NCBI RefSeq assembly: GCF_902859825.1 | Contig: NZ_CADIKB010000021.1 | Span: 52,455-116,454 of the forward strand | Length of the DNA stretch: 64,000 nucleotides | Direction: 5' to 3' | Source: Paraburkholderia phenoliruptrix | GTDB lineage: Bacteria > Pseudomonadota > Gammaproteobacteria > Burkholderiales > Burkholderiaceae | Part shown: positions 32,771 through 41,475 of the stretch, in pieces | Position numbering within the stretch: the stretch's first letter is position 1 | How the letters are laid out: each line of letters starts with the position of its first letter | The notes under the pieces: model-generated | What the model saw: only the letters and a program-made list of their open reading frames with translations | Database searches by the model: none | What the model was told of the DNA's origin: nothing | Made by a program: the position numbers and the translations under genes

Positions 32771-34075
32771 ATGAAACGTCGCAGTCTGTTGAAGTTCGGC
32801 TCCATGTCCGGCGCGCTCGCGCTCGCGGGTCGCGCGCCGTTCGCGCACGCCGAATCGGCAAGCGGTCCCATCAAGGTCGGCATCCTCCATTCGCTCTCCG
32901 GCACGATGGCGATTTCCGAGACATCGCTGAAAGACACCGCCCTGATGACCATCGCGGACATCAACAGGAACGGCGGCGTGATGGGCCGTCAGATCCAGCC
33001 GGTCGTCGTCGACCCGGCGTCGAACTGGCCTCTCTTCGCGGAAAAAGCGCGCCAGCTGATCACGCAGGAAAAGTGCGCCGTGGTGTTCGGCTGCTGGACG
33101 TCCGTGTCGCGCAAGTCGGTGCTGCCGGTGTTCGAGGAACTCAACGGCCTGCTCTTCTACCCGGTGCAGTACGAAGGCGAAGAAATGTCGCGCAACGTGT
33201 TCTACACCGGCGCGGCGCCCAACCAGCAGGCGATCCCCGCAACCGAATATCTGATGAGCGCCGAAGGCGGCGGCGCGAAGCGCTTCTTCCTGCTCGGCAC
33301 CGACTACGTTTACCCGCGCACGACCAACAAGATCCTGCGCGCGTTCCTGAAGTCGAAGGGCGTGCAGGAAGCCGACATTCAGGAGGTCTATACGCCGTTC
33401 GGCCACAGCGACTATCAGACCATCGTCGCGAACATCAAGACCTTCTCGCAAGGCGGCAAGACGGCCGTTATCTCGACGGTGAACGGCGACTCGAACGTGC
33501 CGTTCTATAAGGAACTCGGCAACCAGGGGCTGAAGGCGTCGGACGTGCCGGTCGTCGCGTTCTCGGTCGGCGAGGAAGAACTGCGCGGCATCGACACGAA
33601 GCCGCTCGTCGGCAATCTCGCGGCATGGAACTACTTCATGTCGGTGCGCAATCCCGCCAACGAGAAGTTCAAGAAGCAATGGGCCGCGTGGGTCAAGGAG
33701 AACAACCTGCCGGGCGGCACGAAGCGCGTGACGAACGACCCGATGGAAGCGACGTTCGTCGGCATCCACATGTGGAAGCAGGCGGTCGAAAAAGCGAAGA
33801 GCACGGACGTCGACAAAGTGCGCGTGGCGATGGTCGGCCAGCAGTTCGCGGCGCCGTCAGGCTTCACGCTCGAGATGGATGGCAACCACCATCTGCACAA
33901 GCCGGTGATGATCGGCGAAGTGCGCGCCGACGGCCAGTTCAACGTGGTCTGGCGCACCAAGACCGCGGTTCGCGCGCAGCCGTGGAGCCCGTTTATCGCC
34001 GGCAATGCGGGCAAGCCGGATGTCGTGAGTTCGATTCCGGCGTTCCTGAAGCGCTCACGCTCGCGCGTGGCGTGA
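32771..34075 (+). CDS. urtA: Urea ABC transporter substrate-binding protein
   Basis: A 434-residue periplasmic urea-binding protein. The N-terminus MKRRSLLKFGSMSGALALAG has a twin-arginine RRSLLK motif and a cleavage site near FAHA, so export by Tat is likely. The mature domain begins IKVGILHSLSGTMAISE and includes VVFGCWTSVSRKSVLPVFEE and LLFYPVQYEGEE, hallmarks that separate UrtA from amide- or leucine-binding relatives. It heads urtABCDE. Expression is probably driven by the sigma-54 promoter upstream, under nitrogen limitation. Confidence 0.96.
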   Translation: MKRRSLLKFGSMSGALALAGRAPFAHAESASGPIKVGILHSLSGTMAISETSLKDTALMTIADINRNGGVMGRQIQPVVVDPASNWPLFAEKARQLITQEKCAVVFGCWTSVSRKSVLPVFEELNGLLFYPVQYEGEEMSRNVFYTGAAPNQQAIPATEYLMSAEGGGAKRFFLLGTDYVYPRTTNKILRAFLKSKGVQEADIQEVYTPFGHSDYQTIVANIKTFSQGGKTAVISTVNGDSNVPFYKELGNQGLKASDVPVVAFSVGEEELRGIDTKPLVGNLAAWNYFMSVRNPANEKFKKQWAAWVKENNLPGGTKRVTNDPMEATFVGIHMWKQAVEKAKSTDVDKVRVAMVGQQFAAPSGFTLEMDGNHHLHKPVMIGEVRADGQFNVVWRTKTAVRAQPWSPFIAGNAGKPDVVSSIPAFLKRSRSRVA

Positions 34076-34182
34076 TGACATGGCGCGTCGCGGCGGCTCA
34101 CGCAGCTGTCGCGGCGCGACGAGGCGAACCGGCGGCGCGCAGCGTGTTGCAGCGCGCCGTCAGTCATTCTTCAAAGGTCATC

Positions 34183-35826
34183 ATGGCGTTTTCACTGTTC
34201 ATTTCTGTGCGGCGGTTCACAACGCGTCATGCGTGCGCCGCCCTTGCTCTGTGCGCGTTCGGCGCACTCGCGCCGCACGGCGCGTTCGCCTTGACCGCGG
34301 CCGATGTCGCGCCGCTCGCCGCCGACGACTTCGACGCGAAGTCCGCGGCCATCGACAAACTCATCGCGAATCACGACAAGGAATCGCTCGCGGTGCTGAA
34401 GGCGCTGTCCGAAGACGGCGTGCTCGCCACCGACTCCGGCGCGGTGCTGATCCAGGACGGCGACGCCACGCGCGATGCCGTCACCGGCAAAGCCGTCCAG
34501 TCCGGCGACGCGCAGCCGGTCACACTGAACAATCTGCTGCGCTCGAAAGTCGCGGGCGCACTCTCGGGTCTGCAGCTCGACTCGCCGGAAATGGCGACGC
34601 GCGAGGCAGCCATCGACGCGCTCCTGAAGAACCCGGATCCGTCGATCAAACCGCTCGTCGACGCGGCCCGCGCGAAGGAGACGGACCCGGCGCTGAAAAA
34701 GCGCCTCGACACACTCTGGGCGATGAGCGCGCTGCATGACACCGACGCGGCAAAGCGCCTCGAAGCCGTGCAGCTTGTCGCCGCGCGGCACGACCTCGAC
34801 ATGAACGAACTGCTGCGCCCGCTCGTCGCGAAGAAAGCGGACGGCTCTTTCGCGGAAAGCGACGCGCGCGTGCGGGCTGCGGCGCAAAGCGGCATCGACG
34901 AACTCGACGCGATCCAGCGGCGCAGCCAGATTGCCGGCACGCTGTTCGCGGGACTGTCTCTCGGCAGCGTGTTGCTGCTCGCGGCGCTCGGACTCGCCAT
35001 CACCTATGGCCTGATCGGCGTCATCAACATGGCGCATGGCGAGTTTCTGATGATCGGCGCGTATGCCACGTATGTCGTGCAGAACCTCTTTCAGCGCGTG
35101 GCGCCGGGCGCGTTCGACTGGTATCCGCTCGTCGCCGTGCCCGCCTCCTTCGCGGCGGCCGCGCTGGTCGGCATTGTGATCGAGCGGCTCGTGCTCAAGC
35201 ATCTGTATGGGCGCCCGCTGGAGACGCTGCTGACCACCTTCGGCATCAGCCTCATTCTGATTCAGGCGACGCGCATGCTGTTCGGCGCGCAGAACGTGCA
35301 GGTGGTGAACCCTTCGTGGATGAGCGGCGGCGTGACCGTGCTGCCGAGCCTCATTCTGCCGTACAACCGGCTCGCGATCCTCGCGTTCGCGCTGATAGTC
35401 GTCGGGATTGCTTGGGCCGTGCTCACGAAAACGCGCCTCGGCCTCTTCGTGCGCGCTGTTACGCAGAACCGGCGCATGGCCGCCTGCGTCGGCGTGAAGA
35501 CGGCGCGCGTCGATTCGTATGCGTTCGCGTTCGGCGCGGGCATCGCGGGGCTGGGCGGCTGTGCGCTCTCGCAGATCGGCAATGTCGGGCCGGACCTCGG
35601 CCAGAGCTACATCATCGACTCGTTCATGGCGGTGGTGCTGGGCGGCGTGGGGCAACTGGCGGGCACGGTGATCGGCGGCTTCGGTCTCGGGCTCGTCAGC
35701 AAGGCAATCGAACCGTTCTGGGGCGCGGTGCTCGCGAAGATCGCGGTGCTCGTGCTGATCGTGCTATTCATCCAGAAGCGTCCGCAGGGCATGTTCGCCC
35801 TCAAGGGCCGTAGCGCGGAGGCATGA
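34183..35826 (+). CDS. urtB: Urea ABC transporter permease UrtB
   Basis: A 547-residue LivH-type permease with the long N-terminal extension typical of proteobacterial UrtB. A signal-like helix (residues about 15-36) is followed by a soluble, helix-repeat-like periplasmic part to about residue 240. The LivH core then starts at ISQIAGTLF-like sequence and carries ALGLAITYGLIGVINMAHGE, GRPLETLLTTFGISLILIQ and AVVLGGVGQLAGTVIGG. ATG at 34183 is used because it gives the signal sequence; the open frame further upstream overlaps urtA and is spurious. It is 107 bases after urtA and 1 base before urtC. Confidence 0.94.
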   Translation: MAFSLFISVRRFTTRHACAALALCAFGALAPHGAFALTAADVAPLAADDFDAKSAAIDKLIANHDKESLAVLKALSEDGVLATDSGAVLIQDGDATRDAVTGKAVQSGDAQPVTLNNLLRSKVAGALSGLQLDSPEMATREAAIDALLKNPDPSIKPLVDAARAKETDPALKKRLDTLWAMSALHDTDAAKRLEAVQLVAARHDLDMNELLRPLVAKKADGSFAESDARVRAAAQSGIDELDAIQRRSQIAGTLFAGLSLGSVLLLAALGLAITYGLIGVINMAHGEFLMIGAYATYVVQNLFQRVAPGAFDWYPLVAVPASFAAAALVGIVIERLVLKHLYGRPLETLLTTFGISLILIQATRMLFGAQNVQVVNPSWMSGGVTVLPSLILPYNRLAILAFALIVVGIAWAVLTKTRLGLFVRAVTQNRRMAACVGVKTARVDSYAFAFGAGIAGLGGCALSQIGNVGPDLGQSYIIDSFMAVVLGGVGQLAGTVIGGFGLGLVSKAIEPFWGAVLAKIAVLVLIVLFIQKRPQGMFALKGRSAEA

Positions 35827-35827
35827 G

Positions 35828-37021
35828 ATGACGTCTGCAACCTCTTCTTCGACGGCGCCGGCACACGTCGGCACCAAAGCCGCCGGCGCCGCCGGCCGCG
35901 GCTCGCAGTCCGGCTCCGCGCTCGGCCTGCCGCCGCGTCCCGCGCTGTTGTCGCGCCGCGCGTGGCTCGCGCTGATCGCGTTGATCGTCGTGTTCGGACT
36001 CGGCGTGCCGTTCGCGACGCTCGTGGTGCCGCAGACGAGTCCGCTGCATCTGTCGGCTTACGCGACGACCATCACCGGCAAGTTCATGTGCTACGCGATT
36101 GCCGCGCTCGCGCTCGATCTCGTGTGGGGCTACTGCGGCATTCTGAGTCTCGGGCACGCGCTCTTCTTTGCGCTCGGCGGCTACGCGATCGGCATGTACC
36201 TGATGCGCGCCATCGGCCACGACGGCAAGTACGGCAGCGACCTGCCCGACTTCATGGTGTTTCTCGACTGGCATCAGTTGCCCTGGTACTGGCAAGGCAC
36301 GCAGCATCTCGGTTACGCACTGCTGCTCGTCGTGCTCGTGCCGGCGGTGATTGCGTGGGTGTTCGGCTTTTTCACGTTCCGCTCGCGCGTGAAGGGCGTG
36401 TACCTGTCGATCATCACGCAGGCCATGACCTTTGCCGCCATGCTGCTGTTTTATCGCAATGAGACGGGCTTCGGCGGCAATAACGGTTTTACGGACTTCA
36501 AGCGCATCGGCGGCTTTCCGATCACGCATCCGGGCACCCGCACGGCGCTCCTGCTGATTACGTTCGCAGTGCTGATCGTCGCGTTTATCGGCGCGCGCGC
36601 CATCGTCACCTCGAAGCTCGGCCGCGTGGTCACCGCGGTGCGCGACGGCGAGACGCGTCTGATGTTCCTCGGCTACAGCCCGCTCGCCTACAAGCTCTTT
36701 GTGTGGACGGTGTCCGCGGTGCTGTGCGGGATTGCCGGCGCGTTGTATGTGCCGCAGGTCGGCATCATCAATCCGGGCGAGATGTCACCGGGCAATTCGA
36801 TCGAAATGGCGATCTGGGTCGCCGTGGGCGGACGCGGCACGTTGATCGGGCCGATTGTCGGCGCTTTCGCGGTGAATGGCGCGAAGAGCTTTTTCACGGC
36901 GAACTTCCCTGAATACTGGCTGTTCTTTCTTGGCCTGATCTTCGTGCTGGTCCCGCTCTTCCTGCCGAACGGCATCATGGGAGTCGTGGATCTCGCGACG
37001 CGCAAGAGGAACCGCTCATGA
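35828..37021 (+). CDS. urtC: Urea ABC transporter permease UrtC
   Basis: A 397-residue LivM-type permease, the second membrane subunit of the urea transporter. An N-terminal cytoplasmic Ser/Ala-rich stretch of about 35 residues precedes the first helix. Family landmarks are ALDLVWGYCGILSLGHALFFALGGYAIGMYLM-type sequence and FRSRVKGVYLSIITQAMTFA. ALYVPQVGIINPGEMSPGNS is also typical. It overlaps urtD by 4 bases, so translation is coupled. Confidence 0.95.
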   Translation: MTSATSSSTAPAHVGTKAAGAAGRGSQSGSALGLPPRPALLSRRAWLALIALIVVFGLGVPFATLVVPQTSPLHLSAYATTITGKFMCYAIAALALDLVWGYCGILSLGHALFFALGGYAIGMYLMRAIGHDGKYGSDLPDFMVFLDWHQLPWYWQGTQHLGYALLLVVLVPAVIAWVFGFFTFRSRVKGVYLSIITQAMTFAAMLLFYRNETGFGGNNGFTDFKRIGGFPITHPGTRTALLLITFAVLIVAFIGARAIVTSKLGRVVTAVRDGETRLMFLGYSPLAYKLFVWTVSAVLCGIAGALYVPQVGIINPGEMSPGNSIEMAIWVAVGGRGTLIGPIVGAFAVNGAKSFFTANFPEYWLFFLGLIFVLVPLFLPNGIMGVVDLATRKRNRS

Positions 37022-37881
37022 ACGAAAACCCGATGGTTCCTGATCTGGACCTGCCCGAAGAACCGTCCGGCCACGCGCTGAGCGGCGTCGCGAGCATGGG
37101 GCACGCGGTAGTGCCGGGTGCAATCGACGTATCGCACGGCACGATCCTGTATCTGGAGGACGTGACCGTGAGCTTCGACGGCTTTCGCGCGTTGAACACG
37201 CTGACGCTTTCGATCGACGCCGGCGAACTGCGCTGCATCATCGGCCCGAACGGCGCGGGCAAAACGACGATGATGGACGTGATCACCGGCAAGACCGAGC
37301 CCGATTCGGGCAAGGTGTTCCTCGGCCAGTCGATCGACCTCACGCGGATGAACGAGCCCGCCATCGCGCGTGCGGGCATCGGGCGCAAATTCCAGAAGCC
37401 GACGGTGTTCGAGCAGCATCCCGTATGGGAAAACCTTGAGCTCGCGATGAAAACCGACAAGGGCTGGCTCGCGTCGCTGCGCGCGCGGCTCGACCGCACG
37501 GCGCAGGCGCGTATCGAAGAGACGCTGGTGCTGATCGGTCTGGAGAGCGAAGCGCGTCGCCTCGCGGGCGAGCTTTCGCATGGGCAGAAGCAGCGGCTCG
37601 AGATCGGCATGCTGCTGATGCAACAGCCGGCGCTGCTGCTGCTCGACGAACCCGCCGCCGGCATGACCGACGACGAGACGATGCAACTGGCCGAGCTGCT
37701 CAATCACCTGCGCGGCACCTGCTCGATGATGGTGGTCGAACACGACATGGAGTTCGTGGCAGCGCTTTCCGGCGAGACCGGCAAGGTCACGGTGATGGCG
37801 GAAGGACACGTGCTCGCGCACGGCACGCTCGACGAAGTGAAGCGCGACGAGACGGTGATCGAGTCGTATCTCGGCCGATGA
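37018..37881 (+). CDS. urtD: Urea ABC transporter ATPase UrtD
   Basis: A 287-residue LivG-type ATPase. Walker A is IIGPNGAGKTTMMDVITG, the signature region is ELSHGQKQRLEIGMLLMQ, and Walker B is LLLLDEPAAGMTDDE. FRALNTLTLSIDAGELRCI near residue 53 is typical UrtD sequence. An N-terminal extension of about 35 residues precedes the cassette. It couples ATP hydrolysis to urea import together with UrtE. A 58-base gap with short GTCGAAAG/GGTCGAAC-like repeats separates it from urtE. Confidence 0.95.
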   Translation: MNENPMVPDLDLPEEPSGHALSGVASMGHAVVPGAIDVSHGTILYLEDVTVSFDGFRALNTLTLSIDAGELRCIIGPNGAGKTTMMDVITGKTEPDSGKVFLGQSIDLTRMNEPAIARAGIGRKFQKPTVFEQHPVWENLELAMKTDKGWLASLRARLDRTAQARIEETLVLIGLESEARRLAGELSHGQKQRLEIGMLLMQQPALLLLDEPAAGMTDDETMQLAELLNHLRGTCSMMVVEHDMEFVAALSGETGKVTVMAEGHVLAHGTLDEVKRDETVIESYLGR

Positions 37882-37939
37882 GCGAACAGGCGAACAGAAG
37901 CGTCGAAAGAGTCGAAAGGCTCAAAAGGGTCGAACGGAC

Positions 37940-38632
37940 ATGCTAGAAGTAGACAACCTGAACCAGTACTACGGCGGCAGCCACATTCTGCGCGATGTGA
38001 AGCTGACCGTGCCCGAAGGCAAGCTGACCGTGCTGCTTGGCCGCAACGGCGTCGGCAAGACCACGTTGCTGCGCTGCCTGATGGGCGTCGTGCAGACGAA
38101 AAGCGGCTCCATCGCCTGGCGCGGCGCGCCGATCACGAAGCTGCCCACTTACTCGCGTGTGGAAAAAGGGCTCGCGTATGTGCCGCAAGGGCGCGATATC
38201 TTTCCGCGGCTCACCGTCGAAGAAAATCTGCTGGTGGGCGCGGCCAGCAAGAAAGCGCCGAAGAAAATCCCCGAGCGGATTTACGAGCTGTTTCCCGTGC
38301 TGAAGGACATGCGCGGACGCCGCGGCGGTGACCTGTCGGGCGGTCAGCAGCAGCAGCTCGCGATTGGCCGCGCGTTGATGAGCGATCCGCAACTGCTGAT
38401 TCTCGACGAACCCACGGAAGGCATTCAGCCGTCCATCATTCAGGACATTGGCCGCACGCTGCGCCAGCTCGTGGAGGACATGGGCATGACCGTGCTGCTC
38501 GTCGAGCAGTATTACGACTTCGCGAAGGACATTGCCGATCGCTACTGGGTGATGAGCCGCGGCGAGATTGTCGCGGGCGGCGAAGGCGCCAATATGGATG
38601 CCGATGGCGTGCGCGCGCTGATCGCGGTGTAA
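37940..38632 (+). CDS. urtE: Urea ABC transporter ATPase UrtE
   Basis: A 230-residue LivF-type ATPase, the second ATPase of the urea transporter. The start MLEVDNLNQYYGGSHILRDV, Walker A LLGRNGVGKTTLLRCLMG, signature DLSGGQQQQLAIGRALM and Walker B LLILDEPTEGIQPSI are all present. The GIQPSI sequence is characteristic of UrtE. It is the last urt gene; ureD follows after 135 bases, so transporter and urease genes may be read together. Confidence 0.96.
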   Translation: MLEVDNLNQYYGGSHILRDVKLTVPEGKLTVLLGRNGVGKTTLLRCLMGVVQTKSGSIAWRGAPITKLPTYSRVEKGLAYVPQGRDIFPRLTVEENLLVGAASKKAPKKIPERIYELFPVLKDMRGRRGGDLSGGQQQQLAIGRALMSDPQLLILDEPTEGIQPSIIQDIGRTLRQLVEDMGMTVLLVEQYYDFAKDIADRYWVMSRGEIVAGGEGANMDADGVRALIAV

Positions 38633-38767
38633 CTCTGGCGCGAGTCCGGCGCGATTCTGACGCGCTGGCGGGCGTGCTATGCTCGGCGCGTCTTGTGCCG
38701 GGCTATCGGTTGAGCCCTGCACGCGCCTCTAGTTCTTCGTTCATACGTCGATAGCACGTTCATTCGC

Positions 38768-39649
38768 ATGTCGCTTCACGAAAATCACGTCACGCTGGCC
38801 CATGCGCAAGGGGAGGCGCATGCGCAATGGCGCGCGCATCTGGAGCTTGGCTTCGTCAGGCACGGCGGCCGCACGGCGCTTCAGCATCGGCTTCACGACG
38901 GGCCGTTGCGCGTGCAACGGCCGCTTTATCCCGAAGGCGAATCCATCTGTCATGCGGTGATCGTGCATCCGCCAGGCGGGATTGCGGGCGGCGACGTGCT
39001 TTCCATCGACGTCGATGTGGGTGCTGGCGCGCACGCGGTCATCACGACGCCCGGCGCGACCAAGTGGTACAAGTCGAATGGCCGCGCCGCGCGGCAGAAC
39101 ATCGCGGTGCATGTCGGCGAGCACGCCAGGCTCGACTGGCTGCCGCAGAACAACATTGTTTTTGATCACGCGAATGCGGCGCTGGATTTTTCTCTGACGC
39201 TCGACGAAGGCGCCACCGCGATCGGCTGGGACACGACGCAGCTTGGGCGCCAGGCAGCCGGCGAGCGATGGTCGCACGGCAGCTTGCGGGCGGTGTCGCG
39301 AATCGCGCGAACGCAAGGCGACCTGTTGTGGCTGGAGCGCGCGAGTCTCGCCGCCGACGATCCGCTGCGCGATGCCGCGCAAGGCCTCGCCGGATTTCCG
39401 GCATACGGCACGCTGTGGGCCGTCGGGCCCGCTTGCGACGACGCACTAGCCGAAGCGCTGACCGCCCAGCTCACTTTCGATGACGCGCTGCGCGCGGCGG
39501 CTTCGTGCGTGACGGAGGGCGTGTTGCTCGTACGAGCCGTTTCGCGGTCGATGGAAACGCTCCAGCGCGCTTTGACTCAGTGCTGGCTGCAGTTGCGGCC
39601 CGTGGTGCATGGGGTCGAGGCGGTGCCGTTGAGGATCTGGGCGACGTAG
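38768..39649 (+). CDS. ureD: Urease accessory protein UreD
   Basis: A 293-residue urease maturation protein. With UreF and UreG it forms the complex that binds apo-urease and opens the path for nickel and carbonate. Typical segments are QWRAHLELGFVRHGGRTALQ, HDGPLRVQRPLYPEG, HPPGGIAGGD and the ITTPGATKWYKS motif. Length is usual for UreD. The remaining urease genes follow after an interruption of about 1.15 kb occupied by a binding-protein gene with its own promoter. Confidence 0.95.
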   Translation: MSLHENHVTLAHAQGEAHAQWRAHLELGFVRHGGRTALQHRLHDGPLRVQRPLYPEGESICHAVIVHPPGGIAGGDVLSIDVDVGAGAHAVITTPGATKWYKSNGRAARQNIAVHVGEHARLDWLPQNNIVFDHANAALDFSLTLDEGATAIGWDTTQLGRQAAGERWSHGSLRAVSRIARTQGDLLWLERASLAADDPLRDAAQGLAGFPAYGTLWAVGPACDDALAEALTAQLTFDDALRAAASCVTEGVLLVRAVSRSMETLQRALTQCWLQLRPVVHGVEAVPLRIWAT

Positions 39650-39782
39650 GTTCAAGACACGCGTTGCGTCGGTACCGCGCTTTCACTGCGTAAGACGCGC
39701 ATGCACCAATCAGGAGCCATGCCGCGCCCCTATGTAGTGCACGGAGAGGCGACGCTTCTGGCCAGCGCTCGCCGCACCGCAA

Positions 39783-39798
39783 TGGCACACACCTTGCA
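39783..39798 (+). promoter_or_regulatory. Sigma-54 promoter inside the urease locus
   Basis: TGGCACACACCTTGCA matches the -24/-12 consensus, with GG and GC 12 bases apart. It lies 67 bases before ATG 39866. Possible NtrC half-sites TGCACCA (39702-39708) and TAGTGCA (39735-39741) are upstream. It should drive the binding-protein gene and perhaps ureABCEFG under nitrogen limitation; the NtrC link is inference. Confidence 0.75.
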
Positions 39799-39865
39799 TT
39801 CCCCACCCGCGAAGCTGCCGCGCCCCAGACGGTCAGCCGCCTGCCCACCACCACGTCTACGACAC

Positions 39866-40669
39866 ATGAACCGACCCACGCTTCGTTCCACGCGCCGCAC
39901 GCTGCTCGCCGCCCTGCTCGCCTCGCCCCTCCTCGCCATGACTTCGCCGGCGGTCCACGCCGACACGCTCGATAACATCGCCAAGGCAGGCGTGCTGAAG
40001 GTCGCCGTGCCGGAAGACTATCCGCCGTTCGGCTCCGTCGGCCCGGACATGAAGCCGCAAGGCTACGACATCGACACGGCCGCGCTGCTTGCGAAGTCGA
40101 TGAACGTGAAGCTCGAGCTCGTGCCCGTCAACAGCGCGAATCGCATTCCGTATCTGCAAACCGGCAAGGTGGACCTCGTGATCTCGTCGCTCGGCAAGAC
40201 GCCGGATCGCGAGAAAGTGATCGACTTTTCGACCGCCTACGCACCGTATTACCAGGGCGTGTTCGGTCCCGCCGACATCAAGGTGAGCGGCCCCGCCGAT
40301 CTCACCGGCAAGACGGTCGGCGCGACGCGCGGCGCGTTGGAGGAGCTCGGACTCACGCAAATGGCGCCCAATGCCACGATCAAGCGTTTTGAGGACAACA
40401 ACGCGACCATCGCCGCGTTTCTCTCGGGTCAGGTTCAACTGATTGCCGCCGGCAATATCGTCGCCGCCGCGATTCTCGCTAAAAACCCGCCGCGCCGCCC
40501 CGAGCCAAAGTTCGTCATCAAGAATTCGCCGTGCTTCGTCGGCATGAACAAGAACGAGCCGCGTCTGCAGCAGAAGGTCAACGCCGCCATCGCTCAAGCG
40601 AAGCACGACGGCACGCTCAATACGATGTCGAAGAAGTGGTTCGGCGCGGCGCTGCCTGCCGATCTGTAA
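39866..40669 (+). CDS. Amino-acid-type ABC substrate-binding protein
   Basis: A 267-residue periplasmic binding protein of family 3 (SBP_bac_3, HisJ/GlnH type). The signal peptide (about residues 1-31, ending AVHA) is followed by LDNIAKAGVLKVAVPEDYPPFG, the family start, and by DLVISSLGKTPDREKVIDFS. ATG at 39866 is chosen for the signal peptide; the frame opens at 39701, but that part overlaps the sigma-54 promoter. No permease or ATPase gene is adjacent. Its place between ureD and ureA and its own sigma-54 promoter suggest a nitrogen-scavenging ligand such as an amino acid. Confidence 0.93.
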   Translation: MNRPTLRSTRRTLLAALLASPLLAMTSPAVHADTLDNIAKAGVLKVAVPEDYPPFGSVGPDMKPQGYDIDTAALLAKSMNVKLELVPVNSANRIPYLQTGKVDLVISSLGKTPDREKVIDFSTAYAPYYQGVFGPADIKVSGPADLTGKTVGATRGALEELGLTQMAPNATIKRFEDNNATIAAFLSGQVQLIAAGNIVAAAILAKNPPRRPEPKFVIKNSPCFVGMNKNEPRLQQKVNAAIAQAKHDGTLNTMSKKWFGAALPADL

Positions 40670-40801
40670 GCGCGTCGTTAGCCGGACTTGATAGCGTCGC
40701 TGTCTTATCCGGCATTGCACGGGTCGCCGCGGCGGCCCGCAACGCCTATCATTGTCGCGGCCGGTCTGCCCGGACCGGGCCCAACCCACCGCACTCATTC
40801 G

Positions 40802-41104
40802 ATGAAGCTGACACCTCGCGAGAAGGACAAGCTGCTGATCTTCACCGCCGCGCTGCTTGCCGAACGGCGCCGCGCGCGCGGCCTCAAACTGAACTATCCG
40901 GAAGCGGTCGCCTTCATCACCGCCGCGCTCATGGAAGCGGCCCGCGACGGCAAGACCGTCGCCGAGGTCATGCACTACGGCACGACGTTGCTCACGCGCG
41001 AGGACGTCATGGAAGGCGTGCCCGAGATGATTCCCGACATCCAGGTCGAAGCCACGTTTCCGGACGGCACGAAGCTCGTCACCGTTCATCACCCGATTCC
41101 ATAA
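40802..41104 (+). CDS. ureA: Urease gamma subunit
   Basis: A 100-residue small structural subunit of the nickel enzyme urease, which hydrolyses urea to ammonia and carbamate. It begins MKLTPREKDKLLIFTAALLA and contains ERRRARGLKLNYPEAVAFI and MHYGTTLLTREDVMEGV, near-invariant UreA sequence. Length is exactly typical. It is followed by ureB after 10 bases. The three subunits assemble as (ABC)3. Confidence 0.98.
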   Translation: MKLTPREKDKLLIFTAALLAERRRARGLKLNYPEAVAFITAALMEAARDGKTVAEVMHYGTTLLTREDVMEGVPEMIPDIQVEATFPDGTKLVTVHHPIP

Positions 41105-41114
41105 GGCACGCCCC

Positions 41115-41420
41115 ATGATTCCCGGCGAACTCCTCACCGACGAAGGCGAGCACGAACTCAACGCGGGCCGTGCGACCGTCACCGTCGTCGTGTCGAACAC
41201 CGGCGACCGGCCGGTGCAGATCGGCTCGCATTACCACTTCTATGAAGTGAACGACGCGCTCGCGTTCGACCGCGAAGCCGCGCGCGGCTTTCGCCTGAAC
41301 ATCGCGGCGGGCACGGCGGTGCGCTTCGAGCCCGGCCAGGAACGCACCGTCGAACTCGTCGAACTGGCAGGCGAGCGCATCGTCTACGGCTTCAACGGCA
41401 AGGTGATGGGCAAGCTCTGA
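41115..41420 (+). CDS. ureB: Urease beta subunit
   Basis: A 101-residue urease subunit. MIPGELLTDEGEHELNAGR, then TVVVSNTGDRPVQIGSHYHF and NDALAFDREAARGFRLNI are standard UreB signatures. Length is typical. It sits 10 bases after ureA and 55 bases before ureC. Confidence 0.98.
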   Translation: MIPGELLTDEGEHELNAGRATVTVVVSNTGDRPVQIGSHYHFYEVNDALAFDREAARGFRLNIAAGTAVRFEPGQERTVELVELAGERIVYGFNGKVMGKL

Positions 41421-41475
41421 TGCGCCGCGCGCGCTCATTCGCCCGAACCGCCCCGCTCAATTCCGGACCTACATC

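Noticed and set aside
33625..34182. Possible longer start for urtB inside urtA
   Set aside because: The extra 186 codons overlap urtA out of frame and would bury the signal peptide that begins at 34183.
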